The translations under genes were made by a program, and so were the position numbers. The notes below the pieces were generated by a model that searched no databases, was not told the DNA's origin, and was given only the letters and a program-made list of their open reading frames with translations. 64,000 bases of DNA from Albifimbria verrucaria. Its lineage: Eukaryota > Ascomycota > Sordariomycetes > Hypocreales > Stachybotryaceae. Location of the stretch: the NCBI GenBank assembly GCA_020081605.1, contig JAHREC010000009.1, forward strand, positions 3,906,001-3,970,000. Direction: 5' to 3'. Shown here one piece after another: positions 13,631 to 27,400 of this stretch. The number at the start of each line of letters is the position of its first letter. Position 1 is the first letter of the stretch.

Positions 13631-14985
13631 ATGGAAGCGGCTACCAGCTTTTCCTCACGTCGTCCAGCAGCTGGTGCTTTACCCGCTTTCTCTCTGCCTC
13701 CGCCTACAGCCGATGTTCCAAGTATGGCCCCACGTTCCCAATCATTCCCCAAGACTTCACATTCCCCAGCATCGCGACCGCCCAATTCCGGCCTTGCACT
13801 CAAACCTCCTCCCTCTGTGCTACCCCTAACTTCCTTTCCGAACCCCGGGCACTCTCTCCATACCTACAGAAATCAAGAATTCGTTTCTAACATGATGTGC
13901 AGGAGCCGGCGACGGTATCAGCCCAAGCCTCTCTAGCGTAAATACAGGAAGCTCACAAGGCTCCCAAGCCCCTGGCAACATGCAGTACACATACAGTGGC
14001 CACGTCCACGGCGGATGGGCTCCTCACGCCAACTCGTCATATAGTGTCGGCGGTGCTCCCCAGTCTCTAGGACAGCCTACCTACGCCGGACGCCCATCCA
14101 TTTACGGCCAGCCCTCCGGCATGGCTTTCAACAGCCACAGAAGCTCCCAGTCTCCAGCTACCGGAGGAGAAGGTCTGCCTCCCCTTACGACCAGGTTCAC
14201 CAGCCATTCCAAACCCCCATTTCTGGCGGCGGTCCAGGTAGTGCCCAGCAACCTCCGACACCCTCCAGCGCATCAGGACATGTCGATGCATATACCCACA
14301 CAAGACCACCCAGTACTCCAAGCTATTATACACCGAGTTCTACTCCTCAGCAGCAGAGCTTTCCTGCTTACACCACCCAGCCGTCGCCCACTCACGCTTC
14401 CCCGACAACCTCAGGACCAGGACCCAGGGGCCTGAGTTCCATCTCGAGCCAGTCCTCGGCTATGGCTCCTCCTGCGCCATATAGACCATATCAGTCTTAT
14501 TCGACACTTCCCACCATGGCTGGCCCTGTTATGTCAAATATCCACCAGCCCGGAGCACAAATGTCCATGATTTCGGGTATGGGTGTTCCTCAGGGCTACG
14601 CATCACATCCCATCATGTACGGTCACCCACAGGCGGCGCCTCAGAATGAGCGACCTTTCAAGTGTGATCAGTGCGTTCAATCGTTTAGTCGAAATCACGA
14701 CCTCAAGAGGCATAAGAGGATTCATCTTGCGGTGAAGCCTTTCCCTGTTCTTATTGCAGCAAGAGCTTTTCACGAAAGGACGCCTTGAAGGTATGGAGCA
14801 GCTTGCTAACAAAAACTTGTCTCTTTCACAAGGAGACGCTGTGCTGCAAGTGCTAATGTGTTATTTAGCGACATCGCCTCGTTAAGGGTTGCGAAAATAA
14901 AGGGGCCGACGGTACCAACGGCGACGACGCCGGTTCAGATCGAAATGGGGACGATGAAGACAGTCCTATAATGAAGAAGGAATAG
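13631..14985 (+). CDS. flbC: C2H2 zinc-finger conidiation transcription factor, FlbC type
   Basis: Probable DNA-binding regulator of asexual development. The first finger (14.65-14.73 kb) reads FKCDQC, then H-x3-H, and has the FlbC-typical SRNHDLKRHKRIH helix. The second, CSYC to RHRLVKGC, ends in Cys as in FlbC, so it is C2HC. The long N-terminal part is rich in Ser, Pro, Gln and Tyr, usual for an activation region; the tail is acidic. The final intron is 14791-14868 (GTATGG to TTTAG). A 5' intron probably ends at 13902, but its donor (GTGCTA at 13817) is weak and the phase fits only if a base is missing in exon 1. Two clear one-base losses break the frame, near 14185 and inside finger 2 near 14739. 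Counted through, the product is about 397 aa. A long pyrimidine-rich leader precedes it. Assignment to FlbC rests on recognising the two-finger signature; other two-finger C2H2 factors are less likely. Confidence 0.75.
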
Positions 14986-17900
14986 CGAATGAAATCTCAC
15001 CGTTTTGTTGTGTGCTTTTGGAGTTTTAAGGAGACCCAAATCGGTCCTGGAACATGTCTCTTTGTATGGAAGCATCGAGGAGATCGCCTCTCAACGTGCC
15101 TCAAGGAATGCATATTCGAAAAGTCGACAGTTCCGCGAATTGCAACAGCTGGAACGGATTGGTGAAAATTTTTCAGGCGTAGAGGAATGGGTATACTGGG
15201 TTATCGGCGTTGAAGGCCTGAGAGTAACTTGCTGTTCAAGCATCTGGCCGACTTGGCCGAGTTATGGTATGGGATTTGGGAATTCAACACGGCATGAAGC
15301 TCATCAGGGCCGGGTCTGGAAGCGCATATTAGGGGACGATCTGGTTTCCGGTATCATGGTCTCAGCGGGGTCTTCCCAAAGCGCAGTTTCTGGTTTTTTT
15401 CTGTCCGCTTGCTCTTCCGTCTTCTTTTTTTTTGCCTGCTTTTTCATCCATTCAATTCCAGCTTGATCCGGGACGAGAACCTAATGACTTTACTTTTCAT
15501 CTTATTCTCTCCATTCTTTTGTTATCCTCTCACTTGGCGAATGTTAGACGGAATGGATACTGGGTGCTATTGCTATGATTACTGTTACATTTATTTCATT
15601 GATGTACTCTTATCAATAGGTTCCACGGACCGGACAATGAAGGAATTTTGGGTATTGCAACATTGTGCGGTATCACTACATTCTACCTGACTGCGAACCA
15701 GAGAAGCGTGAGGGGAGTGTACAGATGCATCCTCGGGATCCTTCCCACGTCTACTGACTTGATCTTACCTGGCCTGTCCTGGAGATGTGTCTGGCAAGCC
15801 GTGCCATCCACGTACTAACTGTCCTGGGGAATGAGACGCTGAGTTTCCCTCGAGGACTACTCAGACGTGGCAACAAGGAACTGGATCCATGGGATAGCTG
15901 TAAACGGCGTTTCCGGGTGCCCGATTTGATCTAGATGCGCAACGCCCGTCTCTGTCTTCACATGGGAGCGGCGTGCAATGACGAAATTATTGACAATATA
16001 CATGAAGGCATGGCCTCTGTGTCCTAGCACGGGTCATACATCCTCTTTCTCCCATTACCCCCTTGCAGAGCCAACCATGGCTCAGTCACAGGGCATAGCG
16101 GTTAGTTCCAGTCCTGGGGCCGGTCAAGACTTTGCTTACTGTTTAGGCTAAGCCCATGGGGAGACCTACTTGAAGGCATGCTTGGTAAGGTTAGGTTAGG
16201 TTAAGACGGAAATGGCGCAGGTGATGCCAAATCGACACACGCGCAAATCAAGGGATGGTTGAGAATCGACGCTAGGGACTGGGTCGGAGGCGTTTGTTCG
16301 AGGCTTGCTTCTCTGCTCTGCTCAACCCGGTTCGGTAAAGCCCTGACGATCCTCACCCGTCCTGCCACAAGCTTTTTAGCTGCTGTGCTATCTTACATTG
16401 AAGGTACAGGAAAGGGTAAAAGCCAAGCCCCTCCACCCATCCCCAATGCCTTCCTCCGTTGAGGCGCACCGGCTAGATACTTTAGGGGCTCGGGGCAGCC
16501 ATGGTGGCTGATCTAGTGCCTGGGGTGGATTGGCCAGAGACTCCTCAAACTAACCCAGGCCACGGGGACAGACGAGGGTGGGAGGCCAGCAAGCCAGGGA
16601 GAAAGGGCAATGGTATGCTGTGGATAAGCTTCCGTCCAGAGCCCGGGTTTTGACGTGAGCCGGCGTCGAACCTTAAGGCCTTTGAAGGAAACCTTCGGGT
16701 GGGGATAGCCGGGTGACGTTACGCGCAGGGCAAACAACTGATGACAGGGCGAAGCTTCCGGTCTCGAGTACCGAGCGGAAAGCATCGAGACCCGTGCTGA
16801 TATAGCATTCACGTTAGTTCGATGGAAAGGCGTGGGAGATAGGGGTGTCGAAGAAGGCAGCGAAAAGGAACGAAGAGCCGAGCATGGGGCCTGGAAATGC
16901 AGTGTGAAAAAGAGTACCCGGGGATGGAGCTGGTTGGAAAGGTCAAGGTCGCTAAGGTTGAGATGGGCGGACACTCCGCATCTTGGTCGAGATTGAGGAT
17001 CTACAAGCTATGTGTTAGCCGAAGCAGACCAGATGTCGTGACCCGTTTTAGGTAGAGTGGTTGAGGATAAGAGCAGCGTCCCAACACGGCAGAGCTTCTG
17101 CATCAGAGAATAAAAGTATGGCTTGCATCTGTAGGAGCCAAGCCCGGGTCTTCTTGTTGTGGTCCTCGTTCTCGCGAGGGTCAGGCGGGACGCACATCGA
17201 GAACGAGGGACGAGAAGTATAGTGAGACACAAGGACGTTGTACGGCGCACCTCGATCATGGGTCATCATGCGTCCATGATGTGTAAGCGCCCAGGTTCAT
17301 CCCATGTTTGGACCCAGTCCAAGTGTCGCCAAGGTTTGTTGCTTCACTGTTGGCTTGTCGGTTCATCTATCGCCCCCTTCTCCTTACACCCTGGCATGTC
17401 ACTTGTCTGTGAGGGTGTGAACAATGTACGAGGGAGAAACAGGTTTTGCACCCTCAATGGGCTGTTTTTCCTTCGTGTAGGGAACCGCATATGTACGCCT
17501 GCTTGCCTTTCGACGATCGTGACCATAGCGTGGCCTGTAGAACTCGTGGCGGTAGGGCAATGAGTGACAGGGGAGAGGTGTGGTGGGTATGCCTCTCAGC
17601 CGCTCCGGAGAGTCAATAGACAGGAACACAGGCACACCCCATATCGAGTTAGTTGTTCTTCAAGCTAATCTGTCCGACGTAGGCTGCAAAAGAAGGCGGC
17701 GCTGTAGGTCCCGTAGGCAGGTCGTCATCTTCGTGCAGCAAGTGTGGCCTCCCTCATCCTTGACAGCACGCGAAGACGCAAAGCTTTGGACAACACCCCA
17801 AACCTTGACCATCCTTCCGCTTTGGGTCAGCCAAGGACCAGGGTGGGTTTGAACGACCGATGCCGAGGCGTTTTCTCAAACAGGATGGGCTGAAGATGGG

Positions 17901-20679
17901 CTTGCAGAGCGGCCAAGGTACAGGGCGGGCCAAACGTGGTTCTTGTGAGGGTTGTGGCTTGCGGCCGGTGGAGTTAGGGCATCTCAGCTCAGGCATATGG
18001 GGGCGTCTTTTTCGAAGCAGGGCCAGGTTGAGCTAGGCAAGTCGCGGAATAGACAGTCCTCTGCCTATCAATTCGCTATTCATGGGTGGTATAATCTGGT
18101 TCGCTATTTCTCATACAGAAGAAGGATTTCGGGCCGCTCGCGCTCGGTAACGTGCAGTTGCTTGCTTGCGTGCATATATATATCCTCATACGGTTAGGAG
18201 AAACGAAACGCCAGAGTTCAGCCCTGAAGCTGGATGCTTGAGACAGGGTGAAAGATGTGGATCGACGACATGCTTCCTTCTTCCCTGGGGGTGACCATTC
18301 TCCAACGGCTCGAAGGTGACCCCTGATCTCCTTTTCTCTGGTTGCGTTCTTCCGTAACTGGAGCAGGATCGACTGTCTAGTGCTGCACTCCAGGCTCCTT
18401 CAGATGCCGTAAGATTGCCGGTCCAGTTTAGGGATCAGAGTAAGGAGCATCAATAGATCGACGCCTACCCTGCCATGGCGCTGGGAGTGTAACATGGGAG
18501 GGAGGATATCGTGTCCATATTGTTGGTCTCGCTGTTTGGCCCCTGTAGATGGCTGCATTTGTCTCCAACACCGCCTCAGTCTCCAAATTGTGCACTCGGC
18601 CCGGAGCCTTTCCCATCTTCAGGTTCAAGCCTGTGCTCAATCAGGCTCGTCGTGAGAATGGCCTGTTCAAGTTGGTCTTCAGGCCTTTCATGGCTTGAAG
18701 GATCCGCACGACGGTCTCCAATTCAGCTAGGCGGAAGTTTTTGTTGGGTTGGGTCGTCGAATTAGACTTGGTTTTCCTAGTGGTGGTAGAGGATGTCGAT
18801 GTTCTGGGCTTTGTGTTACCGCCCTAGACATGCTCACGGCTAGTTACAGCCCTGCCGCAACTGTACCGCATATCCATAGAAAATCCTTTCAGCGCGGAGG
18901 CGGACTCATGGTCAGCCTCCCACGGGTCCCTCAAGAAGGGGTTGAGATAGAGGCTTGCTCCAAGAAATTTCAGAAGTAGATGCCGTGAACAAGGATGTTG
19001 AGAACTTGGAATTCAGTCGTATGACAGATGCAGTTTGCAGGGTGCTTTGCCTGGAGGAGCTATTCAAGCGCAATCGCCTCTTTTGTTCGGACGTACCACT
19101 CCTTTGAGGTTCCAAGTCCTCTCGGATGTGTCCTTATTCTTACCCGAGCTGCGCGATGTCTGGGATAGATCCATGTCAGTTGCTTAGAAGCTGGGCTGGC
19201 TTCACATAGGAAATGGCCCCGATGAGAGAAGAAGCCGCGAGGCGTTCTACCTTGTAGGAGCCTTTAAGATGAGTTCGGCTATTGACGGAGAATCTTCCAA
19301 GTCAATGTGTATCTTTGTTGTCTCTAGATCCCACGAGAAGGAGACTACAAGCATGGTCAGTGTAATGTAACCAATGATTATCGTGGACGAAAGACTGACG
19401 ACACGCCTGCTAAATGCTGCAGCTTCTAGCCTATTACACCCATTACCATAACGCAGTTACAGAGGGCAACGTGCTTCGAAATCTGTCAAATTTGAAGTCA
19501 TAGCTGCGTTATGATTTCACAGAAATCAGGCAAAGATCCAGCCCGAAGAGGTCACATTTCCTTGATACATCTCATCTTTCAAAGGGCAGGTGGGCATTGG
19601 ATGGGTTGCTTTCGAAGTCATTGCATAGACCAAACGGTGCGACATCGATAACTGCTCGCATAGAGACTGTAGCGCAGTGATTTAATGTTCAGCAGCAACC
19701 ACTTTCTCTAGGAACGTTAATTGTATATCTCCAATGGAGTGATACAGACGTGGCTATTTCCCTTCGCAATTCAGTCCCATAACCGAAAAGCATTTCGCGT
19801 TCCGATCAACGAGGTTATTCCAGTTGCCTTGGTTGGCGTGGCATCTCTCGCAGGAAGCTTGTTTCAACAGCCAAGCACAAACCTTCTCATTGATGCTGAA
19901 AACCTGCTGCATCATTTTGGAAGTTGCGGCAGAAACAAATCCAACTGTCGGCAACTTGCTCATCCGTTCTGTAATATGCAGAGAAGCCCATGGTTATGGC
20001 TGTGCCGTGCGAAACAAAGGCTGTCTCAAAGCCGGTAGGAGTTTTTGCCCCTGACTTGAGGTGAATCGAGGTCGAAATCGACGAAGCTGGTTAGAACATA
20101 GCTTAATACTAGTCCAGAAAGCGAAGTCGCGCTAGAAGAGCACAATTGAGCATGAAATTGCTTACGATCACTACACTCTTGACTACAATAGTAGCTAGTC
20201 TCCAGAAATCGTGGGTCTGTTGAGCAGTTGGATTACCAGTTGGGTGCTGGCGTTTCATATGTTGTGACGGCAGTGATGCATTGACTAGCTGGTGATGGTG
20301 CGGATCCGGGGTCCGGGACGTCGAATCGCAGCCAAGAGAACTTGCTCAACAGCGAGCGGGGTCTAGAACGACAAAGCTTTGTGCTTGCTACCAGATAAGA
20401 CCATGGCGACGCTTGGCTGTCGCGGACGTCCCAAGAGCATGTTTGAGAAATACTGCTCGGTCACAGAACATCAGATCATACGGCTTCCCGTTCGAAGCAT
20501 TGGATATAAGACAAGTCCCTAGCCACGTATTAGCCTGGTCTGCACGATCGCATCACCAAAAATACGCCAGTCAGCTTACCATACATCTACTTCTCGAGCA
20601 ACGTACACCTTGGTGCTGGCCATCAAGTCATCAATAATCGAAATAACATCATTCGAACTCCTCCTCGAAAACACCCACA
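14986..20679. other. region without recognised gene
   Basis: The first about 700 bases look like the flbC 3' untranslated region (T-rich, no coding signal). Beyond that I recognise no gene on either strand. A 73-codon minus frame at 17.05-17.27 kb has protein-like composition, but without homology or exon context I do not call it. A short TTAGG-like run at about 16.19 kb is only three units long. Confidence 0.5.
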
Positions 20680-21342
20680 ATGTCTCTCTTTCCGCGTCAC
20701 GGAGACACCATGGACATGGACATGGGAGACTCTCAAGGGCAAAGCGACATGGACGGGATGGGCGGAATGGGTGGTATCGCTATGACCATGGTCTTCCAGA
20801 CCAACATGGCCACTCCGCTATACACCAGGGCATGGACGCCAAACAGTGCGGGAACCTACGCGGGAACCTGCATCTTCCTGGTTGCCCTCGCCATCATGGC
20901 GAGAGTACTGCTAGCCATGAAAGCTCGCATGGAGGCACGCTGGCTAGACCGTGAAGCGCACCGCATCTACGGCTCTTCCAGCGGCGACTCACCGTTAGTG
21001 GGGCGCGACGCCGAGGCCAGAAAGACGATGTCGATATCGGATAGCGGTGTGGAGGAAACGGTTGTGGTGTTGGATCGCAAGCGGACGGCGGTCCAGCCAT
21101 GGAGGCTCACCGTTGACCCAGTTCGTGCAGTCATGGACGTGATTATTGCTGGTGTCGGCTACCTCCTGTGAGTAATGCCTGTGCACAATCTGGAACATGC
21201 GAATGAATGATTGATCGCTAACTTGACGAATGATAGTATGCTGGCCGTGATGACGATGAACGTTGGCTATTTCCTTTCAGTACTTCTCGGTGTCTTCGTC
21301 GGAAGCCTCGCAGTTGGTCGCTTCAGCAATCTGGATCATTAA
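20680..21342 (+). CDS. Ctr-family copper transporter
   Basis: Small integral membrane protein that takes copper(I) across the plasma or vacuolar membrane as a trimer. The start carries methionine clusters (MDMDMGD, MDGMGGMGG) that bind copper. TM1 follows at about residues 48-67. A hydrophilic loop of about 70 residues comes next, then a C-terminal hydrophobic pair at about residues 148-190. The second TM has the family MxxxM motif (MLAVM) and the third a GxxxG (GVFVG). One intron (21168-21236, GTGAGT to GATAG) interrupts codon 163. The reading frame is intact at 197 aa, one of only two genes here with no detectable frame break. The ATG at 20680 is chosen because the Met-rich start follows at once and the frame is not extended upstream by another good ATG. 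It resembles the short Ctr2/Ctr3 class rather than long Ctr1; the membrane it serves cannot be decided. Confidence 0.9.
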
Positions 21343-23366
21343 ACCTGGGGCCATGATGAGTTTGGCTCTACTAGAAGGTGAATTTGGAAACATTTAGATG
21401 GCGTTACGTTGGCAAAAGAAAGGCGGGGCCACGAGCATGCATTGATTAATGAAGGATCCTCCCAGAGCAGGCGTTGACGTGGTTCCATCTTTCTTCCTTT
21501 CTCCTTTCCTTCCTTTTTCTTGGCGCATCACGAAATAGCAAGTCTTGGTATAGCTTACCCTAAACCTGCTCAGTGCCGCATTCACGGTTCCTTCCACTTT
21601 TGTGACCTTGTTCTTTCGTAATTCATGAACGCACCCATCATTGGCGGTGTCTCAATACACATGTCAGTCATATTTCCTTTTGACTGCGCTCTATTATCCA
21701 GCGTCTGGCTTTCGCCTTGATCGCCCGGGGTTTCGTCTAGGGCTTTCGGAATCTGCTACGATGGCACCATCTCCGCTATTGCTAGCCCAACATTTGCGTA
21801 AGATCGTGTGAAACAGCTCTCCGCCGTATTCTCGATTCGCTCAAGCGCGCATCTCACATTCTCATGTTCACGGGTCCATCCCGGTTTTCATCCCCATAGA
21901 ATGCGACCCCAAAAAGCCCGGACCTGTGATGTTTCTTCCCAGTTCTGTTCCTAACTGGTTCACACCCGATCGTCCACGCCCCTACCCAAGAAAAGCACAG
22001 AAACCCACACTTTCCCTGCCGACGGGTTTGCTCCTATCACAACCAGCCTCGCTCCCAGAAATGGCAAGTCTCGTTCCATAAATGGACATGGCTTTCTGGG
22101 CGGAAAAAGTAACACAATGGGGAAAAGGCAACATGGTGGCGTCTATTGACTAGATGTCTTGGCCAGCGGGTCGAACATCTTCACTTGGCTGCTTGTTTGC
22201 AGAGCAGGATGTAAGATGGTCAAGGTAAATTCCACATAACCGTAGCTTCGCTTTTGTTTCAATCCGGCATGTTTACTATGCTAGACGCTCAACCAAGATG
22301 CTGGTCATACTCAACCCAGCGCTGTTGCCCAGCCCTCCAGCTACAGCAAAGTTAATTGACAAGGACACACAATGAAGCCGCAAGAAAGAAAGCTTCGATC
22401 CGACCCTGCAATAATATGCTTCTTCAGACGCCGCAGCACGCTACAGACAATTGATGCCGGCGCCAACAAGCATTAACACTTGTCCAAGAAAACAAAAACA
22501 CATGCGTAAAAACCATGCCTATATAGATACTGGTCAGGCGCATATGGCACAATCATCTACAAACAAAACACGCACTGGCCTACAGTTGGAGACAAGCCAT
22601 TTTGACGAATATGTTCCCGGTTGTAGTAAGTGGAGAGTGTGCACTTAAAGATGTGAAACAGACAGAATCTGCACGTTGACCCTATGATAATTCGTCCGTC
22701 CGTTTTGAGTATGCCCGGCCGCCAAGATTCATGCCTTCATGCGTCCTGTTTCCATGCATCCTACAAAATAACCCTCGCTCCCTCCTTCTCAGAATAACAA
22801 CGCTCCCTCCCTGCCACCAGCAATACATAAGAAGAAATTGTCTATGAAGGACATAGTTGACGGGTTTGCACGAAGGCATGCGAAAACGAAAGAGAGATGA
22901 AAACGACTTTGAAAGGAGACCCGCCATCGTCCCGAATCCCAATCACCAATGCAGTCTTCTCACTGTTCTCTACAACAATCCCATCAACACCAACAGCCAA
23001 GCTATGCCGCGATGGCAAGTACGGACTGGACAAGAGCCCTCAGAGGCCGTTGGCGCCATCCAGGATCGGGCCAACGCCAGAGCAGTGGCTGTTGAATGAC
23101 TATGGTCCGTGACTCACCCCATGTGGTCGGTGAGCCTTGGAGCTCCAGAAACTGGGCCGAACACACGCGGAAAATTAGAAAAGTAAGGCGGAAATGCATG
23201 ATGGCATATCAACATTCCAACAACGCCGAATCGCCAGAGCCGCGCAAAAGAGAGGCAGACCCTCCTACCCACGACTCATATCGCAGGTAAGACGTTTACC
23301 AAGGAGCGATGATAGTTGGGTATATCAACGACTGAATTGAGATGACCCCGCATGGCCCCTCGCGTA
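21343..23366. other. intergenic, 3' flanks of copper transporter and mcm1
   Basis: Convergent 3' flanks of two genes. No additional gene or RNA was recognised. The stretch is T-rich just after 21.4 kb and otherwise unremarkable. Confidence 0.5.
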
Positions 23367-24454
23367 TCATGATTGATGATGGTTGCTAGGAGGCATGCCT
23401 GGCTGCGGCGGAATACCAGATCCGTAGCCCTGATTCCGCTGCTGCACGTAGGTTTGGTAGGCCATGGCCTGCTGAGGATCCATCGGCATGTTTGGCATGT
23501 AAGAGCCGGGCATGTGGGGGTTCTGTGGTATGCCGGGCCGGCTGCCCTGGGGAGGAGGTGCTGGTTAGTGGGCTCCTCGGGGATTCGACCTGGTCGCCGC
23601 CGTCGACACCATTGTCATTGCCTGGAGTAGGCTCAGGAGCGTTCAGGCATGCCTACAAGTTGGGGTCTGATTAGCTTCTTGTCCCGAATAATTGACACAA
23701 ATCCATTTCCATGACCGAACGCGTCGTGGGCGCGAACAAGCCGCAACGCGCGAGTAATCAAGCCAAAGGAAACCACGGGAAGGAGCTGGGCATATGCGAG
23801 GGGTCGCGCGGGGTCAGCGTCGCGTACCTGAATCAGGTTCTTGCCCTCGGCCTTGGTGACAAGCGGTTGAAGCTTGGGCGTGGTAAATGTAGACCAAGCC
23901 AGTCTCGGAGACAACGAGCAACAGGACTTGGGTGCCGGTGAGTACGGAGAGTTCATATGCCTAGAGCGCGACGCGACAGAGTCAGCACATGGAAAGCGCG
24001 AAGCCATTGGAAGGGCCAGATTCAAGCTATGGACGGAAGAACGAGGGGAAATTTTCATCAGACACGTTCGACTTTGCCTGAGCGGGAAAGAGCGGGAACA
24101 CGGGCGAGCTGCGCGACAATCGACACTTCGACGGCTTGGAGGAGCCGCGGCGTGACGATGGCAGCTGATGGTGTTTTGTTTTGCGGGAGAAAAGCAAACG
24201 TACCTTCTTCATGATACCGGCCTTGCGCTTGGAGAATGTAATGTGGCGGCGCGACTTGTCGCTGATGAACTTGATCTCAATCTTGCGACGCTCGCGGCCG
24301 ACCTTATCCTCATCATCGTCATCGTCATCGGCAGCGGAAGGACGCTGGCGCTTGATGCCACGAGCCTCGGGGCGGCCGTGCCATTGCCAACCGCGTGCGA
24401 CTCGTCGAGGTCGGCGGCCGAGGCCTGGTCGTGCTGGTCGGCGATGTCTGCCAT
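23367..24454 (-). CDS. mcm1: MADS-box transcription factor Mcm1
   Basis: SRF-type MADS factor that binds CArG-like sites with partner proteins. In yeasts and filamentous fungi it controls mating, cell cycle, conidiation and virulence genes. The MADS box runs across the first intron: exon 1 (24204-24454) ends with RRHITFSKRKAGIMKK and exon 2 (23828-23960) begins AYELSVLTGTQVLLLVVSE, near-identical to other fungal Mcm1. Exon 3 (23367-23652) gives a Gln, Pro, Met-rich tail ending PGMPPSNHHQS. An acidic Asp run lies just before the MADS box. Introns are 23961-24203 and 23653-23827. Four frame breaks are visible: near 24370, near 23888 (two bases lost in the TFTTPK segment), near 23580 and near 23560. 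Counting through them gives 224 aa, the usual length. The start at 24454 fits the first ATG in frame with an acidic N-terminus. Confidence 0.93.
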
Positions 24455-27400
24455 TTGGTCTCTCCCGCGGCGGTCGTGTACGACAAGGGAAAGGCGTCGA
24501 CGCAAAGGCTGATGGACCTTTTTTCTTTTCCGGTTCTACTTTATTGTATCACCACCCAAAGGGCACAAGAGGGATCTGTAAAAGGTAAAAAGTGGTGGAG
24601 ATGCTGTTTTGAGCGTGGTGCCGATGGATCTATACTTGATCTGGCGTCGAGCGGAGAGAAGAGAAGGGGAAGGGGAGGTGCTGTGCTTTTGTCGCAGAAA
24701 CCTGGTTGGGCGCGCGCTCTGCTGGATTGAGTCTGGTGTGGGCGGGCGGTGGGCAGTGCGGGAAAAGAGCGACGCGCAACCTCAGGAGCGAGGTATTCGG
24801 CTTAAAAGAAACGGGTATTGCTTTGTCAGGTGTCAGGGGGCAACAATCAGGGAGCCCAGGGGAGGGCCCTCTTGCACTTGTCGGGGCGCTTGAGCTTGTC
24901 AACGCCAGAGCAAACGACGGCCAGCTTCGTTTAGAAAATAGCCTGCGCGACCTTGATGCATGTACAGCTACTTGGGCCTCGTACCCAGCTACTCCGTGCC
25001 CGTGCCCGTGGAGGAAGGCCAATATTGTGGAGAGCCTCTGAGAGGGGACGGGGAGCGATGGAATGGAGCAAGGGTACCTTACATACAGGTAGGGGTGGTA
25101 AGGGACATCGAGGAGACAAGAGCACCAGTGGGAAGGGGAAAAAGGGTTTAGGGGAAGGGGGTCCCGCTGACATGAGGTACATTAGGCAGTCAGCGACGCC
25201 GCATGTCCTCGAGGTACCGTACCTGTGACGTTGAACCAGGTACCTGCCTGCTTGCCGTTTGTTTTCTGGTCTCGCTGTTGCCAATTTTAAAAACCCATTG
25301 GAGCAGCATTGTAGGCAGGCACTTGAACGGGAAAGAAGCACACGAGGTTCCTCTTCACGAAAAGCAATTGTGCCGTGGGGTCTGTTCATCTTTCTTCTCA
25401 TGCCTTTTCTTCCCTACCTATCATGCACGCCACCTCAGGACATGTTAGCCCGCCCACCGTTGACCTGACCCTGTTTCCGTAGTGAGCAGCTGGAACCCTG
25501 CACAATCGAATCGAGATGCAAGCAACAGCACTTGTCAACGAGTTCCCATGGCCAATACGACAAGTAAAACCTTCACCAAGCACACCCGTCTCCATTTGCG
25601 CGGCACGAGTCGAGACTCGACAGGGTACAGCTTCCATCACAGCGCCCCAGGGCCCTGCTCGTGAAGCACAGTAGTGCTGTTTCGACCATTGGTTCATCTC
25701 ACCAGAAGGCAAGGGAAAGGGGACGCGCGAGAAGGGAGGGGGCCACAAGGCAAAGGTGATCTACGGTGCTACCGAAGTGCCACAACAATGGCAAAAAACA
25801 ACAAAGGAATCCTTTCCACGCCATGTTACTGTAATTAACCCACACGGCCCATATGGGCAGCACACCTCGTTCAGTACACCACGGTTCTCAATGCCGTAAA
25901 CGTCAAGAATTCGTACAGAAGCGAGCGAACAACCGGATCAGGCCCAGCCGTCGTCACTCGCCGCCACCGCTTTGCAAATCCTTGCAACTGCATACCATTG
26001 CTTGCTTTTCCGAACGCAACGGAACGTCAACGTGCCTGGGTTTTGGTTGCAGTCTGATTACTGGTGTACTACGTCCCAAGGAGGATGGGGTTCTTAGGCT
26101 GCGCGAAACGTGCACGCACCACCCCAAACTGAACTGTACATCCCACCTCGCTCGTGCACACTGCTTACCGGCTCCTCCCTCAAACGTGTGGCCAACGTGG
26201 CCCTACGAGGTCCTCTGCAGCCTGAAAGTGTACCTCACCACTTGCAAAGCGTGTCGCAAGGCTCATCGCCAGGCACAAGCAGAGCCCGGCCAGAGAGACA
26301 TGTGGTGACCCTGACCATTCCGTCCATCTGCGTAGGACCTTTGAACCACAAATCGGCCCATATGTGGCCTCGTTGCAGCCAGTACCAGGCAGATTTGTTC
26401 TTCTGGATGTAGTCTACCCGCGCTTGTGCAGCCATCAAGCATTTGGATTGGGGCACTGGCGACTTCTGTTTGGCCAGTAGGTCAGTCCCTGGCACAGAGG
26501 CTTACTGTGGACCGGGGACGACAACCCTGAATGGTTCCTTCTCGACGCGCTAGATTCTGCAGCTAATGGTGTCGCCCCTCCAAGTTGCTCCACGTCCACG
26601 GCGAAATGGCGACACGGACCAACGATTACACCTGTTCACCCACCTGTCGCCGGCCTGTTATGATGCGCGGCCCTGCCTCCAATACTTGACGGCTACAGCA
26701 CTTATAAGGATATGCAGTCTGTTGAAGGCACCCGCCCGCTCACCCGCTCGAAAGTCACTAGGTGCTCAGTGGGCCGGCCACATACCATGGATGGGCCTTA
26801 CCAGGCGTAGTTTGAGATGCTACCGTAGCACTGGCGACATCGACTCTTTTCCCAACACCATCGAACGAGAAGAAAGTCCTACGAGACATGCCGGCTCGTC
26901 AAGACGTGGTCCTGCATCGTTCTGTCATCTGTCGCTACGTAGACGTACTCTGTAGCATGAATAGCCTGCTTGGCTCGCCTCCGGGAATGGATCCGGAGTT
27001 AAACGGCTTCACGCCCACTGTCTGCACCCACGCATGTCAACATGTGCCACTCACACACGCGCGCGCACGCACACCATCCTCCCACCCACAACACAGCGTG
27101 CAAAGTATTGTTGGCTGGCTGCAGATGTCGGCGCATTGCTTCAAAATTATTGTAGTGCGACACTGCTGGTGAGGCCAACTCAGCCGCTTGGGTTCTGTGA
27201 CTTGGTTTGCATGCGTGCGTGCGGCATCCGGCTTCACGAGTCGAGGGTTATGCAGAGGCGCTCAGCCCAACGATAGATGCCTGCACGAATACCAGCCCTG
27301 GTCGACAGGATCAGCCAGGTATCCCCCTAACCTGGCCAGTTCCTCTCTGACATGTACCTACCGGGGAGAGCTCGATTCATTGTATGGAGATTTGCAACAA

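Noticed and set aside
16186..16205. TTAGG-like repeat resembling telomeric DNA
   Set aside because: Only about three units, with a five-base period rather than the fungal TTAGGG; most likely chance.
17048..17269. 73-codon minus-strand frame with plausible amino-acid composition
   Set aside because: Too short and isolated; no homologue recalled and no supporting splice pattern.
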